A DNA stretch of 64,000 nt, from assembly GCA_000507305.1 (NCBI GenBank), contig DF239282.1, forward strand, positions 238,937-302,936. The letters are read 5' to 3'. The stretch is from Breviolum minutum Mf 1.05b.01. Lineage: Eukaryota; Sar; Dinophyceae; Suessiales; Symbiodiniaceae. The first letter of the stretch is position 1. Every line of letters begins with the position of its first letter. The position numbers and the translations under genes were made by a program. This document shows, piece by piece, positions 19,160 through 29,892 of the stretch. The notes under the pieces were generated by a model, which made no database searches, had not been told where the DNA came from, and was given only the letters and a program-made list of their open reading frames with translations.

Positions 19160-19807
19160 CTTCTGTGGCTTACTTTTTTTGGTTATAAGGAAAAAACATC
19201 AACAAAATGCAACACTGTTTTTTTCCCCGGCATGGCTAGGCTAAATATCATAAATTGCTCCCCACCCCCCAAAAAAACACAAACTCACACACAAAAAGTT
19301 TGTTCTGTTTACGGAGATTCCCAAACATTCCTTACCTTCAATTCAGGTGCAGAAATTTGGCACACTTTACCCTGAATGATGAAAGAGAAGCATGAAGCCT
19401 TTAGACATCATTTTGCTAGCCCAGCTCTTACCGGAGTCTCCAGTCATTTTTTGGATGTGATCCAATCACCTGCTGAGAATGGCTGCATGCCTGATATCCG
19501 AGGTAATGGGGCTTTTAGAAACCAAGAAAAGGTGATAGTAAATGGATAAAATGATTATATAATATATTATTATATGTATGCTGTATGCAGAATATACCCA
19601 TTTAAATACATATATATACATATATATGTGATAGATATACGTGTGTGATTTTTTCAAGATAGATATACGATAGATGATTTACATAGATATACATAGATGT
19701 ACATACAGAATCAAAAGGTTGGTTATCATGATCATATCTTAAGTTCTTGAACACCTTCCATGTTGCATTCTTTCTTTCCTAGGTGCCAACATTCACCTAA
19801 GGAAGCC
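19160..19807. other. Interval without a supported gene
   Basis: TA-rich DNA at 19550-19700; poly-C and poly-A runs near 19260. Nothing else recognised. Confidence 0.5.
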
Positions 19808-20008
19808 TTATGGCCATGACTGTTTTCTCACTTGACTCAGGCACTCTCCGTAATCGCTGCCCAGGACCTCGGGAAAAATAGTTGGTCGGTCCGTGGTTGA
19901 GGTTGGTTGAAATATAATACAGTACTTGGCATATCCGCAATTCTTCCATTTAGGGTTGCATTTCAATAGGCTTGCAGTCATTTCATCACAAACTATTCCA
20001 CCTTGCAT
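19808..20008 (-). CDS. Candidate small ORF
   Basis: Sixty-six codons from ATG (MQGGIVCDEMTASLLKCNPK, NCGYAKYCIIF, VLGSDYGECLSQVRKQ), with several cysteines. A C-family element begins four bases beyond the start codon, so that insertion lies at the gene's 5' edge. Confidence 0.4.
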   Translation of the reverse strand: MQGGIVCDEMTASLLKCNPKWKNCGYAKYCIIFQPTSTTDRPTIFPEVLGSDYGECLSQVRKQSWP

Positions 20009-20011
20009 AAT

Positions 20012-20126
20012 ATACCCTCCCTGAAACTAACAGCCACCTGAAAATGGATGCTTGGAAGACGATCCTTTCTTTCCTTTTGGGAGGGCCTATTTTCAGGGGC
20101 GATGTTTGTTAGTTTCAAGGAGCGTA
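20012..20126. mobile_element. MITE-like element C
   Basis: Starts ATACCCTCCCTGAAACTAAC and ends GTTAGTTTCAAGGAGCGTA. Confidence 0.8.
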
Positions 20127-20461
20127 CCTTTTTGGTTGTTAGCTATATTTACCTACAATACATTTGTGGATCCGGAAAAATGAGACTGGTTGAGACATGG
20201 CTTTTTCAGGTTTTACCTCAGCCCTTTTCCATCATCCCCTTTTTGACTTTGATGATGGGTTTTACCTGGACAAAAATCCTCCCGAATGGCGAAAATAGGG
20301 GTTTTGGATGTGAATCTATACATATAATATTTACACCTAGATCCCCAATGACCTCTATTTTATTCGCATTATAAGATTCACATATGAGGCAGATATCCAT
20401 CCCATATTATATGAGGTCAAAATATGTTGTTTAATATTAACATTCGAAGTTCTTCCATCCC

Positions 20462-20650
20462 ATGGTTCCCATTCTTCCTTTTGTGAAGTTTTACCAAATA
20501 CTTGAAAGGATTCAAACTGTTCGCCCTGTCACAGTTACGCTAGAATCCCCAGGATGCCATGATCGAAGGCCTTGTAGCAAGGTGTCAACATCTGGAGGTG
20601 CCATTGTCCACAGTTGGACACAACGGGTTTTGGAGCTATTAAAACCTTAG
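20462..20650 (+). CDS. Candidate small ORF or exon
   Basis: Sixty-two codons from ATG (MVPILPFVKFYQILERIQTV, DRRPCSKVSTSGGAIVHSW). The antisense frame (WHLQMLTPCYKAFDHGILG) also looks plausible. Confidence 0.35.
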   Translation: MVPILPFVKFYQILERIQTVRPVTVTLESPGCHDRRPCSKVSTSGGAIVHSWTQRVLELLKP

Positions 20651-20779
20651 AAGTGGAAGAGATTCTAAGAACTTTTATTTCCCATTTGGGGGGGGTGGTG
20701 TCTATATACTGACTCAGCCACGGCGGCCAACCTTTAAACTTTTGGGGGATTACATATGTCATAGGAAAAATAGAGGTTT

Positions 20780-20971
20780 TTGGACTTCGTTTCATGGTCC
20801 GAAATGGCTGGGCGAGTTATAAATGGAAGGTGTGCAGATGTCAACCTGGCTGTTTTTCTGGCGCAACTACAGACACAAAACCCATGCACTTCCACGTACC
20901 AACAGAAACCCAAGAGATTTGTCAGCTGTTTTTTGGGGAGCCCATTGTTTTCTTTTAAAAAACCATCTGAG
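20780..20971 (+). CDS. Candidate first exon of a two-exon gene
   Basis: From ATG: MDFVSWSEMAGRVINGRCAD, VNLAVFLAQLQTQNPC, QQKPKRFVSCFLGSP, ending GAG-GTATAT. Phase 0 matches the exon at 21139. Function unknown. Confidence 0.45.
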
Positions 20972-21138
20972 GTATATAGCCATCCAACATGAAATTTCAA
21001 TATGTCTGGGGTGAAAAAATGAACTAATAACATTTAAAAATGAATTAGATATATAAATACGTATATATATATACATATATATTTTTGTTTAAGGACTAAT
21101 TCTATGAATCTTCTTGGGGTGCCCTACCTTTTTGTCAG

Positions 21139-21261
21139 AAAAAAAATCAGGACCCCTCCTACGCTGTGAAGCCTGGTATCAGGCCTTGGCTGCCAAGCAA
21201 CGTCGCCAGCTGGAACGAAGTGTTGGGGATGCTTAGTTGGGGGAAATGGGGGATATCATAA
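21139..21261 (+). CDS. Candidate terminal exon of the 20780 gene
   Basis: Strong acceptor CCTACCTTTTTGTCAG. In phase with 20971 it reads KKNQDPSYAVKPGIRPWLPS and WNEVLGMLSWGKWGIS to TAA at 21259-21261. Another frame (LRCEAWYQALAAKQRRQLER) is also open; phase favours the first. A D-family element starts at the very next base. Confidence 0.45.
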   Translation, partial: KKNQDPSYAVKPGIRPWLPSNVASWNEVLGMLSWGKWGIS

Positions 21262-21362
21262 CTAGGTGGTGGCAACTCAAAGTATCTGTTATTTTCACCC
21301 CTACCCGGGGATGATTCCCATTTTGACTAATATTATTCAAAGGGGTTGAAACCACCAACTAG
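21262..21362. mobile_element. MITE-like element D (GT...AG borders)
   Basis: Starts CTAGGTGGTGGCAACTCA and ends GGTTGAAACCACCAACTAG; interior TTTTCACCCC, GGGGATGATTCCCATTTTGA. Confidence 0.85.
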
Positions 21363-21604
21363 TAATCATTTTCAAGGTGCGGGATTTCTTCCATCAACAG
21401 TATCACAATTGAGAGTTTGAAAGCAAAACCCCTTCTATTAAACAATATTAAACTGAGTCTATTCCTGGGGTGCGGGTAGCCTTCATCACAGGAACCGAAC
21501 ACATCAGTTGACTGTCACTCTTCTGCTCCCGAATGTTAATCTAACATTGTTGTGGAAACAATATATATATATATATATATATGAAACTGATCTATTTGAA
21601 TATG

Positions 21605-21714
21605 TACCCTCCTGAAAATTAACACATCCTCTGAAAATTGATACTTGGAAGATGACATTTCCTGTTCACAAATTGTCCCTTTTGAAGGGGGATATGTTAG
21701 TTTTCAGGGGTGTA
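21605..21714. mobile_element. MITE-like element C
   Basis: TACCCTCCTGAAAATTAACA ... TGTTAGTTTTCAGGGGTGTA. A diverged D copy follows at about 21733-21825. Confidence 0.75.
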
Positions 21715-22148
21715 TCTCTAATTTAAAAGCTGTGTGGTGCTATTTTCACCCCTCTTTGGGGAAGATTTCCCATGTTGACGAGACGAGGATATTTTTCTCA
21801 GGGGTTGATTCAACGACCAACTAGAAAGTTTCATCGAGCAAGTTTGGCCGAGCATCTTGCTTTGCTGCAAGGCTCGTCCGCGTAGTGCTCCTATTGCGGT
21901 TGGGGTCGGATACCTCAGCGAACTCGACGCATGGGGGGAAACTCTGTGAGTTTCAGCTTGGCAGCTTCCAGCACTCCCACGAACCTAAAAATCTCCTATC
22001 TATATAATTGGAAAGGAAACTCATTTGAAGCAAACTTCCATGACTTTGGGTTCAAAATGCTAATTTTCCACGGTGTATGGGGCTTTAGGTCCAATGTTGC
22101 AGGTAGATGACTGAAATTGGAGGTGTGCGCCTAAAAAGGCATCAAAAT

Positions 22149-22244
22149 ACCAGTGTCAATATCAGTTTGAACAACATCCTGAGCGCAGACGTGGGAATCT
22201 TTGCTCTCTCTATCAGACGCTTTGCAAAAGAAGATACTTCATAA
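22149..22244 (+). CDS. Candidate exon
   Basis: Reads TSVNISLNNILSADVGIFAL and SIRRFAKEDTS to a stop. No start is visible. Between 21840 and 22010 a GC-richer patch may hold another exon (SLAEHLALLQGSSA). Confidence 0.3.
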   Translation, partial: TSVNISLNNILSADVGIFALSIRRFAKEDTS

Positions 22245-22575
22245 AACTTTGTCATTCAGGAAACTCTGAAACATATACATGTATTACATGTATGAAATAT
22301 GGTCATGTAGGAAGAGCTCCAGTTTTTTTAAACGCACATATGTGCTGTAGATTTCTTGAATTTTAAAGATTTGCTCATCCCATAGCATCCATTTATTTTA
22401 TGTTTACCTAATTTAATATCAAAAATCAAACAAATCCGGGTAAATATACCATATTCCTGGACCTTCAAGGCCGGGGTGCCTTTTTTCAACCCTAAGAGAT
22501 GGAGAATTGATACCCTTTAGGAACGAAACCATGGAAGGCACCCAAACTGAAGGTGCTGGTTAATGGATTGTATAT

Positions 22576-22665
22576 CCCATAGGATCCACGTATGGTATAT
22601 TTACCTACATTTAGGTGATTTTTATGGTAAATGAAAGTAAATATACCATACATGGATCCTGTGGG
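22576..22665. mobile_element. MITE-like element G (GGATCCATGTATGG)
   Basis: Starts CCCATAGGATCCACGTATGG and ends CCATACATGGATCCTGTGGG; interior TTACCTACATTTAGG and its complement. Confidence 0.85.
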
Positions 22666-22882
22666 TATGGGTATATTAAGTTCCTCGACTTCCTTTCGTC
22701 AACATCTTGTTGTGGAAATTACCAAGGCAAGATGCAAATCGAAACAGGACACGGGGGAGTGGAGGTTGCACACAGCACATCCATAGGAATCTAAGGGGAT
22801 ACGTTACCCCTCCCAATGTCACCGAGCACTTAAGGCATTATTAAGGAATTCATGGTGGTTAATAATGGTTGATATATGATTG

Positions 22883-22982
22883 ACTGGTTGGTGGTTTCAA
22901 ATATTTTTCATGTTCAGCCCTACTTGGGGAAGATTCCCAATTTGACTAAGATTTTTTCAAAGGGGTTGAAACCACCAACTAG
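22883..22982. mobile_element. MITE-like element D
   Basis: Starts CTGGTTGGTGGTTTCAAAT and ends GGGTTGAAACCACCAACTAG. Confidence 0.85.
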
Positions 22983-23277
22983 TTGAATATTGATTTAAAT
23001 TTAAATAATCACGACTCAAACAAGGCCTTATGTTTTTGATGGGGGCTGGCATTGGTGGGGTTCCCCCTTAGATTCCCACGAACATAGCTTACCACCCCAA
23101 CTACGGTTCGATGGGTCATTCTGATCCAAGCTTCACCAGGAGAGGTGATGCCACATGGTTGTTGGATTTTTTTCCCTTTTTGTTTGTGCCATTTTTGCTT
23201 AGGTAATATTGTATATTGCTGGAATTTTCAAACCCCCTCAAACTTTTTAAAGTTTAAGCTCTCATCTGAGACGACAA

Positions 23278-23495
23278 GACGGTATTTCAAGGGCAAGGGC
23301 AATCCTACCTCCAGGTCGTACGGTTGCACACATCTTCAAGCACGGCAGGAGACCAAAACAGAGAGAGCAGCAGCAGGCATTGCGCAGAAAGTCTTGTGCA
23401 AGGCGCCGGTGGCGCATCTTACAGGATCACTGTCCTGGGCGCATTTTTTTTACTCCAAAACGCAAGCATTCAAACGTAATGAAATTCAACAGAAA
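23278..23495 (+). CDS. Coding-like island
   Basis: A GC-richer stretch with two open plus frames. One reads LQARQETKTERAAAGIAQKV and LCKAPVAHLTGSLSW. No family is recognised. Confidence 0.35.
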
Positions 23496-23586
23496 TGATG
23501 AAGTGGAAAAATCAACAATTTTCACATGAGATGATTGACTTAAACCCCCACAAGACAACAGCAGACAACAAACATCCGCTTGTCGT

Positions 23587-23763
23587 TTGCTCCAACCTCG
23601 GCTGCCAGGAATACCAACATCCCTTACGCTCTCCACCCATTACCTTCCAGCCTCGTCAGGAAGCCTAGAGAAATCTGTGATTGAACGGTGTTTCGTTGGA
23701 AATTCGGAAACGCGGCTTCTCAAAATTGCGCAAACACGACCAATTCAGCAGTACTACTTACCT
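23587..23763 (+). CDS. Candidate exon
   Basis: Reads SGSLEKSVIERCFVGNSETR and LLKIAQTRPIQQYYLPG, after which sequence related to the 43371 foldback begins (about 23769-23850). Confidence 0.35.
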
Positions 23764-24019
23764 GGACGTGTCAAATTTCAGCCCGAAAACCGTCTGTTTT
23801 TGGTGGGTATTTTGGGGCTCAAATTTCAGATGCTTGGAGGGTCCAGGTGCATTCTTCAGATGGAACCTACGAATCACCACCCACAACTTGAGAAAATCAT
23901 CTACCATTCCGAATTTCATTGCAGCTTCCATTCTAACTTTCACTCAGAAAGTACCTGTACCATCTATGGCATATGTTTGTTTAGATTCAAGCTTAATGTT
24001 TACCTTAAATGGTTTTAAG

Positions 24020-25592
24020 ATGTTGATATAACATCAAAAAGATTGAGGCGCGACGCCGCGCCCGATAGAGAGAGAACGAGAAACAACAAGCAAATACATA
24101 TCTTTCATGTTCATCTATATTTGCCTGGAACCTGTTTGGTCCTCTATTTTGATGTTTTAACACCCTCCAAAAGAAGCCCCAAAACTCCAATCAAAACAAG
24201 GGTCTTCATACCGCGAGCAAACCTAAGGGGTGCGGGTTGGTTCAACCACCAACTAGTTACACCATGGTCAGTTTGTACATGGCGATCACCGTCCCCAAAA
24301 GGTAGGTTTAAACTAAGGGCTTATAGAAACCAATGCATGGTAGCTGTGCCATCTACTGGGCTACCCTGGTGCACAAGTTTCATCAATACACCCTAGAAAA
24401 ATTAGTATTTGGAACCTTCCAAAATCACCCATTTGCAAAGGACCATCAATTGAACCATCCACTGATCCACCTCCATGACTTAAAACCATAAAACATGAAG
24501 GTTTATATCCCAAAAGATATGGGGTCATAACTCACAACCCTTAAATAATGAAGGTCGCGGTTTCCCATGGAGAATATATATATATGTATTATATATATAT
24601 ATATATTTATATTTGTCAATTACTGTGTTTGAGACTATATATATATATATCTTTATTTTAATTACAAATATAAACCCTGTACAAGTCGTGGCTGGTATTT
24701 TGTTTTGGATGATCCCCCTGGATTCCAGGATTCCAAGATCGAAATCGAGCTAGCTGGCAATTTGCAGCCAAGTTTGGTCTTTGGTCCAACCTTTCCCTCC
24801 ATGACTATAGGTGGTGGCAACTCACACATTTTTGTAAATTTTCACCCCGAAACTTGGGGAAGATGAACCCATTTTGACCATAATTTTTGAAGTGGGTTGG
24901 TTCAACCACCAACCACCAACTAGATGACGACCTTATGTTCCAAAATCCATCATCCATTAAGCAAAAATGAGTGGAACACCTCTAGAAATGGAAGGTTTGT
25001 GGACCAAAAACCTGGACCTTCCAGTTTGGGTGTCAATTCACCATCCCTTAGGGTTTCAGGACGGCACCCCGACTGGAAGATGCTGGTAGAAATGAAGGAT
25101 CCTGTGGGTTCCCAGTTCGGGTCCACCATCCAAATCCAAATGTACCAAAATCCCAGGTCGTTCTCGTGCAAGCTCGCGACCTGGCCGGGGATCTGAGAGG
25201 AGGGATACGTGTTGATTCAGTTGGGTTGGTCATTTTCTCTATATTTACCATGATTTATACCATTATTTACCTACCCTTGGACCCCAACAACCCATGGAAA
25301 AATGAAGGTTTTACACCCCCCAATATATGGGTCAGGAAACCCCTAAAAATGAAGGAACCGTGGGTTCCCATGGTATCACTTAGCAGACTTAGCAATTTTT
25401 AGCACGTTTTGAAGCTTTGAATCTCATGTTTTTTCTTGAAATTGCTTGATCCACTGAAAAAGTTATTTGGCTGATGACTTGGCTGTTTCTTTATAACACG
25501 AGGGGACGGGAGGGTCATTTTATGACAAGTTGAGCATGCCAGCATGCCATAAAGATGTCCAAGAAGTCAAAGGTCTGTAGCTTTCATTCGAC
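24020..25592. other. Repeat-filled interval without a supported gene
   Basis: Holds a solitary D-element end at 24226-24247, TA-rich tracts at 24570-24660, a repeat at 24685-24795 shared with 30030-30110 (AAGTCGTGGCTGGT, CCAGGATTCC, AAGTTTGGTC), and a D copy at 24805-24923. Short open frames at 24924-25196 are not convincing. Confidence 0.5.
24805..24923. mobile_element. MITE-like element D
   Basis: Starts CTATAGGTGGTGGCAACTCA and ends TTCAACCACC AACCACCAACTAG; the last repeat motif is duplicated. Confidence 0.75.
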
Positions 25593-26838
25593 ATGCCGTT
25601 CTGGGAGCGCTTGATGTCGAGATGGACGGCTTTAGCATTCGGTTTGCTCATTGTTGCCCTTTGTCCTTGAAGGTTGTGGACCTGCGACCGCCACAGACTA
25701 TGACGCCACCACCACCACGGCTTTGGTCTTGGCCATCGTGTTCCTGGTGCCTTGGTTCTGTGTGTGCTGTTGGTGGACAGCATGTCTTCTGGATGCTGTT
25801 GTGAACAAAATTCCCATATGCTCAGTGGACCAATGGTGCTTCTGGATGGTGGGGGCTGTCTGTGTGGGACTTCCCTTCCTTGTGGTGATTTGGCCTTGGA
25901 TTGCCAGGGGCATCTATGTGTCCGGCAGAAACTGCGAGACGCTTCAAGCCATGCAACCAGATTTCTGTGAAGCGTGGCAGTCTCCAGCTCGTGTTGGCTT
26001 CACTGAGAAGCTGTGCTGTGATCCTCCCAGTACCACCACAACCTCAACAATGACCGGATGTGAAGGGATGCGACTGAGCAATCTGTCGTCTTCCAGCTGT
26101 GAATCACTCGGCCTAGCATGGGTCATACCTTACCCAACGGGCGACACTCTTGAGGAGTGCTGTGTCATGACTATGACCTGGCACCTTTTCAAAACACCAC
26201 CGACCTCAAGGCGCTGCTAGAGGATACTGACTCCATGGCAAGGGGCGCGGCCCTCGCGGCAGAGATGAGGAACACAGACCCACTCAAAAATTTCCAGTAG
26301 GTCTGCGTTCCCCATCTCTGCCGTAAATCATGGCGGTGCCAAACGTGTCATGATAGACAACAAGCCCAATCTCAGCATATGCTTGTTTCAAGACACAACA
26401 GCGAATCCGAGGTCTCGTGAAAAACGGTTCAGCTGTGCGTTTTCTTGAACAGTCTCAAAGATTGACACATCAGTTGATGTTTCTCCTCACAACCACTGAG
26501 AACCCAAATGTTGCCACCATTCCTTAATGCCAGTGCAGTCCAACAGTCTCGGACATAGCACAGTGCGAGACTGGTGCTGGAAATGATTGTTCAAACCCAG
26601 ACGCCCAGACATGGAGCAGAAGACTTTCTGGTTTGAAGATGGAACTCTTTGCGCAGCAGCCAAAGGTTGCAGAGCAGAACCTGCTTATCAGCAAGGCTAC
26701 AATGTTACTTGTGACTATCCCAATGCAACTGAATGCGAGAAAAAGGTGCATTGTTACTGGGAGCCTTCGGCCGGTGTGAATGCAGTAGCATGCCAACCCA
26801 GCGCTGCAGTCCCAAAGGGACCAAAGAACAGCCCATGA
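25593..26838 (+). pseudogene. Frame-broken cysteine-rich membrane protein
   Basis: 25593 ATG begins a signal-peptide-like stretch (MPFWERLMSRWTALAFGLLI) that stops at 25670. A +1 frame continues from 25651 with GCGPATATDYDATTTTALVL, two strongly hydrophobic segments rich in Cys and Trp (LAIVFLVPWFCVCCWW, FWMVGAVCVGLPFLVVIW) and a Cys-rich outside part (CCDPPSTTTTSTMTGCEGM). Near 26170 coding clearly shifts again, to DLAPFQNTTDLKALLEDTD and RGAALAAEMRNTDPLKNFQ. Further pieces at 26545-26838 (CETGAGNDCSNPDAQT, DGTLCAAAKGC, YNVTCDYPNATECEKK) need another shift. Likely a decayed surface or membrane protein, or one with unrecognised introns or sequencing errors. Family not recognised. Confidence 0.5.
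26257..26323 (-). other. Long hairpin, 28-bp stem and 11-base loop
   Basis: 26257-26284 and 26296-26323 are complementary at 25 of 28 positions. The three exceptions are A/C mismatches on the plus strand but G-U wobbles in a minus-strand transcript, so a minus RNA would pair along all 28. The plus-strand stop of the DPLKNFQ frame lies in the hairpin. Confidence 0.8.
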
Positions 26839-26839
26839 A

Positions 26840-27440
26840 ATCATGAAAATTTCACGATTAGCACTGCAGTCCCAAAGGGACAGAATGCATCAGTCACAAG
26901 GCAAAAAGCGCACAATTCCGCTGCTTTCTCCCTTCCATGCACACCAAAAGTATAGCTTCTGAACTGTCATTGCAGTTCAAAACGTGGCCCAGGGGTTTGG
27001 CATCATAAAAGGATTTTATGTTATGATTTTGTGTTTTGTCTGAGCCTCTTTTGGTGCGAGACATTTTAAAACATCCGATCTTTCTATTATTTCTATCATG
27101 CCGCCTACATGGTCAATGGTCCCCAATCATGTGAGGGGGAGGATTAGGCACATGTAGGAATCAACCAAGAATTCAAGTATCAGATGCTTATTTTTATTTG
27201 TCATTTTCAACATCGTAAACATCAGTTTGCAAACAAACATGCTGTCATGCAAAACCCCATACATACATATCGGTATGACAACTGACCGTATATGTGATGT
27301 TTATGACTCCATGGAATGCAACTTCCATGATACATGATCAATTGATGCATCCGTTTCTTTTTTCACTCGCCCCGCCCCCCCAAAAAAAAGGTTTGGTAGA
27401 GAATGATAGGGTTGTTTTTTCGTATAATGAACATTTGCGA
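26840..27440. other. Interval without a supported gene
   Basis: A 20-base direct repeat (CACTGCAGTCCCAAAGGGAC) occurs at about 26803 and 26863. Nothing else recognised. Confidence 0.5.
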
Positions 27441-27448
27441 TTTCGGAG

Positions 27449-27652
27449 GTGTTGGAAAGTGTGGAGCCCCAGAGTCCCAGTATCTACGGGAAGGTGTTCC
27501 GGTGTTCCCCGTCCGAAGATCCCCAAACTTTGCGACCCATGGATCATCTTAAAGACCAGCCACTTTGTTTGGTGGATCTACACTTGTTTAGGCCGTTGTT
27601 TAGGATAGGATCGATCCATCAGATTTTCGGAGCCCCGGTGGGCGAATTCTGG
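27449..27652 (+). CDS. Candidate exon
   Basis: Reads LESVEPQSPSIYGKVFRCSP, LRPMDHLKDQPLCLVDLHL and IHQIFGAPVGEF, ending at TGG-GTTGAT. A T-rich acceptor (TTTTTTTTTCAG) follows at 27681, with a short open frame. Function unknown. Confidence 0.45.
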
Positions 27653-27800
27653 GTTGATAAAATGTTGTTTTTTTTTTTCAGGGCTGTCCTTATGAGGCTA
27701 GCAGTCAAGGACCAAAATTGTCCCATTTTGACATTTCAAAGCATTGTTTATGCATGAAGGTTTGATATTTGTCTCCTTATACAAAGTTTCGCATTTTCAG

Positions 27801-27912
27801 AGAAACAAAGTTACAGCTTCGACGCCTGGATCCATTCCTCCCAAGCTGTTTTTGGTGCCAAGTGCTAAGACATGTAGATTCCTTAAGTCACGGCTTTGGT
27901 CACCACCTTTAG
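27801..27912 (+). CDS. Candidate exon
   Basis: Acceptor TTTCGCATTTTCAG and donor AG-GTAAAG. Two frames are open: VTASTPGSIPPKLFLVPSAK, or LQLRRLDPFLPSCFWCQVLR. Probably part of the same gene as 27449. Confidence 0.45.
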
Positions 27913-28099
27913 GTAAAGGCATGTGGAGACATGACCCTGGGAAGCTACTTTGAAACCAAAAAATGTCATGATGACCAATGCATTGATTTCATTGGTTTTC
28001 AATCAATGATCATTCCTTGAGATATAGAAATTCTGCAACTTGCAACTTCCAAATTTTCAGAAAACATTCACACATTACAGATTGCTACGTATGTTTCAA

Positions 28100-28212
28100 T
28101 CATAGGATCCATGTATGGTATATATTAAATTATATACCTACATTTACCCTAAAAAGTCAACCATTCATATCATTCATGTAGGTATATAGACCAGTCCCAT
28201 GGATCCTATGGG
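28100..28212. mobile_element. MITE-like element G
   Basis: Starts CATAGGATCCATGTATGGTA and ends CCCATGGATCCTATGGG. GTTTCAATCATAGGA occurs as a direct repeat on each side. Confidence 0.75.
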
Positions 28213-28426
28213 TTTCAATCATAGGAGAAGCTACACAAACCATGGGTTGGAGCATAGTTCAGAGCTGTGACCTTGTTGGCAGGTGTGAGGAGAGGAGCAG
28301 CAGTCGAACGGCACGCTGCCACCCCACGGATTTCTTCGTTGATTGATGGTGATTGCATAAATGAAGACGTCTCACAAAAGAATCACAGGTCCAAAACCAA
28401 ACTGTTCATGATTTTTTTTTAGGCCA

Positions 28427-28534
28427 TACTGTTGATGGAATCAATCCTGTAGCAGTTGAGATATATTGAACCTTGTAGATACTAGGATATTTGCCACTGC
28501 AATATCAACTGGTGCAGGATTTCTTCCGTCAAAG
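28427..28534. mobile_element. MITE-like element A
   Basis: Starts ACTGTTGATGGAATCAATCC and ends GGTGCAGGATTTCTTCCGTC; a copy without a nested insert. Confidence 0.65.
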
Positions 28535-28579
28535 GTATGTTAGGCTTTTGGGATTATGTTTTTTGAGGACTTGGACAAG

Positions 28580-28678
28580 CGAGAAGAAGGTTTATGGTGC
28601 CAAGTTGGAGTTGCTTGGGTTGGATACTGCTGGTATGATTCAACCGAAAAAGCCTGAAGAAGTACATAAAACTTCAGG
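28580..28678 (+). CDS. Candidate exon
   Basis: Reads KKVYGAKLELLGLDTAGMIQ and PKKPEEVHKTSG, ending TTCAG-GTGCTA. The frame stays open to 28778 but the tail looks intronic. Confidence 0.4.
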
Positions 28679-29395
28679 TGCTATTTACATATTTACAGCG
28701 TGGGCCCAGACTCATGTATCATTTCTTGTGCAAGATGTTTTTGGAACATGGAACTATAGTCGATGGCTTGCCATGTGAAGGAGCACATGGACCAGATCCC
28801 TAGCCTCGGGGAAGTTTCGCCATCCCCGGAGTCCGGAAGTTTTTTTTTTGGATATTTCGGGGCATCCGAACGTCCTCCTGAATTCATGGTGTTTCTCCAA
28901 TTTGACATTTGGTTTTCCAAAGGTACATGTTCGATACATGTTGGAGTGAGGAAAATTATATATTTTCCTCTTCCATAGGTCGGTTGGTTGTTGGCTCTCT
29001 GGGTTCCCACTTGGGATTTCAAGAAGACGTGTTATGGAATGACATTTGTAAATTGATTTAGGACCCATCAACCTATCTTGGCATGTTCGCACATGTTATG
29101 CTTCAAATCTCATAATATGGACAATGTGGGCAACGCAGAGAGATTACCTTGATGTTATGTATAATTGCCAAGATGTACCAATCACCAATCTAGCAATCGG
29201 GAACACGATGCAGTACATATACATATATTATGCAGATATATTACATATATCACACATATATGCGCAAGTGCATTCAAACTCGCAATTATCAGTGAGGATA
29301 TATCATTGTAACCACTCTAAAACATCTAAAACCTTCAAACTACACTATTTCGATGTTTTTCCCTATCAACTGGCAACTGGGACTTCGTTCGGTTC

Positions 29396-29521
29396 ATGCG
29401 CTTCCGGCTCAAGGTCACACAGGGAACCCTGGTTCTCTGTTACACTACCAGCCTTCAGATTTCAACCCGTGCAGAGAGAATTTCAGTTGTGAAGACCTCG
29501 GGGGGTTTCAATAGACGGATC
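29396..29521 (+). CDS. Candidate exon
   Basis: Reads MRFRLKVTQGTLVLCYTTSL and QISTRAERISVVKTSGGF. No family is recognised; perhaps the same gene as the next exon. Confidence 0.4.
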
Positions 29522-29689
29522 TGTGATTCCTTTTTTTTTCAATAGGGTCTATATGTATTGATTTGGCAAACCTTAGGGTTGAAAATCCCGTTTTGGGCGA
29601 ACCTTGGGGCGCCTCATCAAAACTTCATGACAGAAAAGGTTGTGATTGCCTCTATATTCCAACCATCATGGGTTTTTTGTTTTTGCATC

Positions 29690-29892
29690 AAGACGACGAA
29701 CTCAAGATCTGTTTGACTAAACCAGATAGCGCGGAAAAGCGTACAAAACTCGGTGCCATTGGTGCCACTCCGCTCACGCCACACCCTAGCAGAACCAGGG
29801 GCAGAACTGTTTCCACTCTCGGCTTCCAGCGCTATGATGGGATTGCATGGGCCGTTGCTTTGATTTGTTTAGCCTGGGGCATTTTTGGTTGA
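29690..29892 (+). CDS. Terminal exon with a C-terminal membrane segment
   Basis: Reads DDELKICLTKPDSAEKRTKL, GAIGATPLTPHPSRTRGR and ends with a hydrophobic tail (GIAWAVALICLAWGIFG) at a stop. Looks like a tail-anchored or multi-pass membrane protein end. The open frame extends back to 29563 but the earlier part is less protein-like. Confidence 0.5.
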
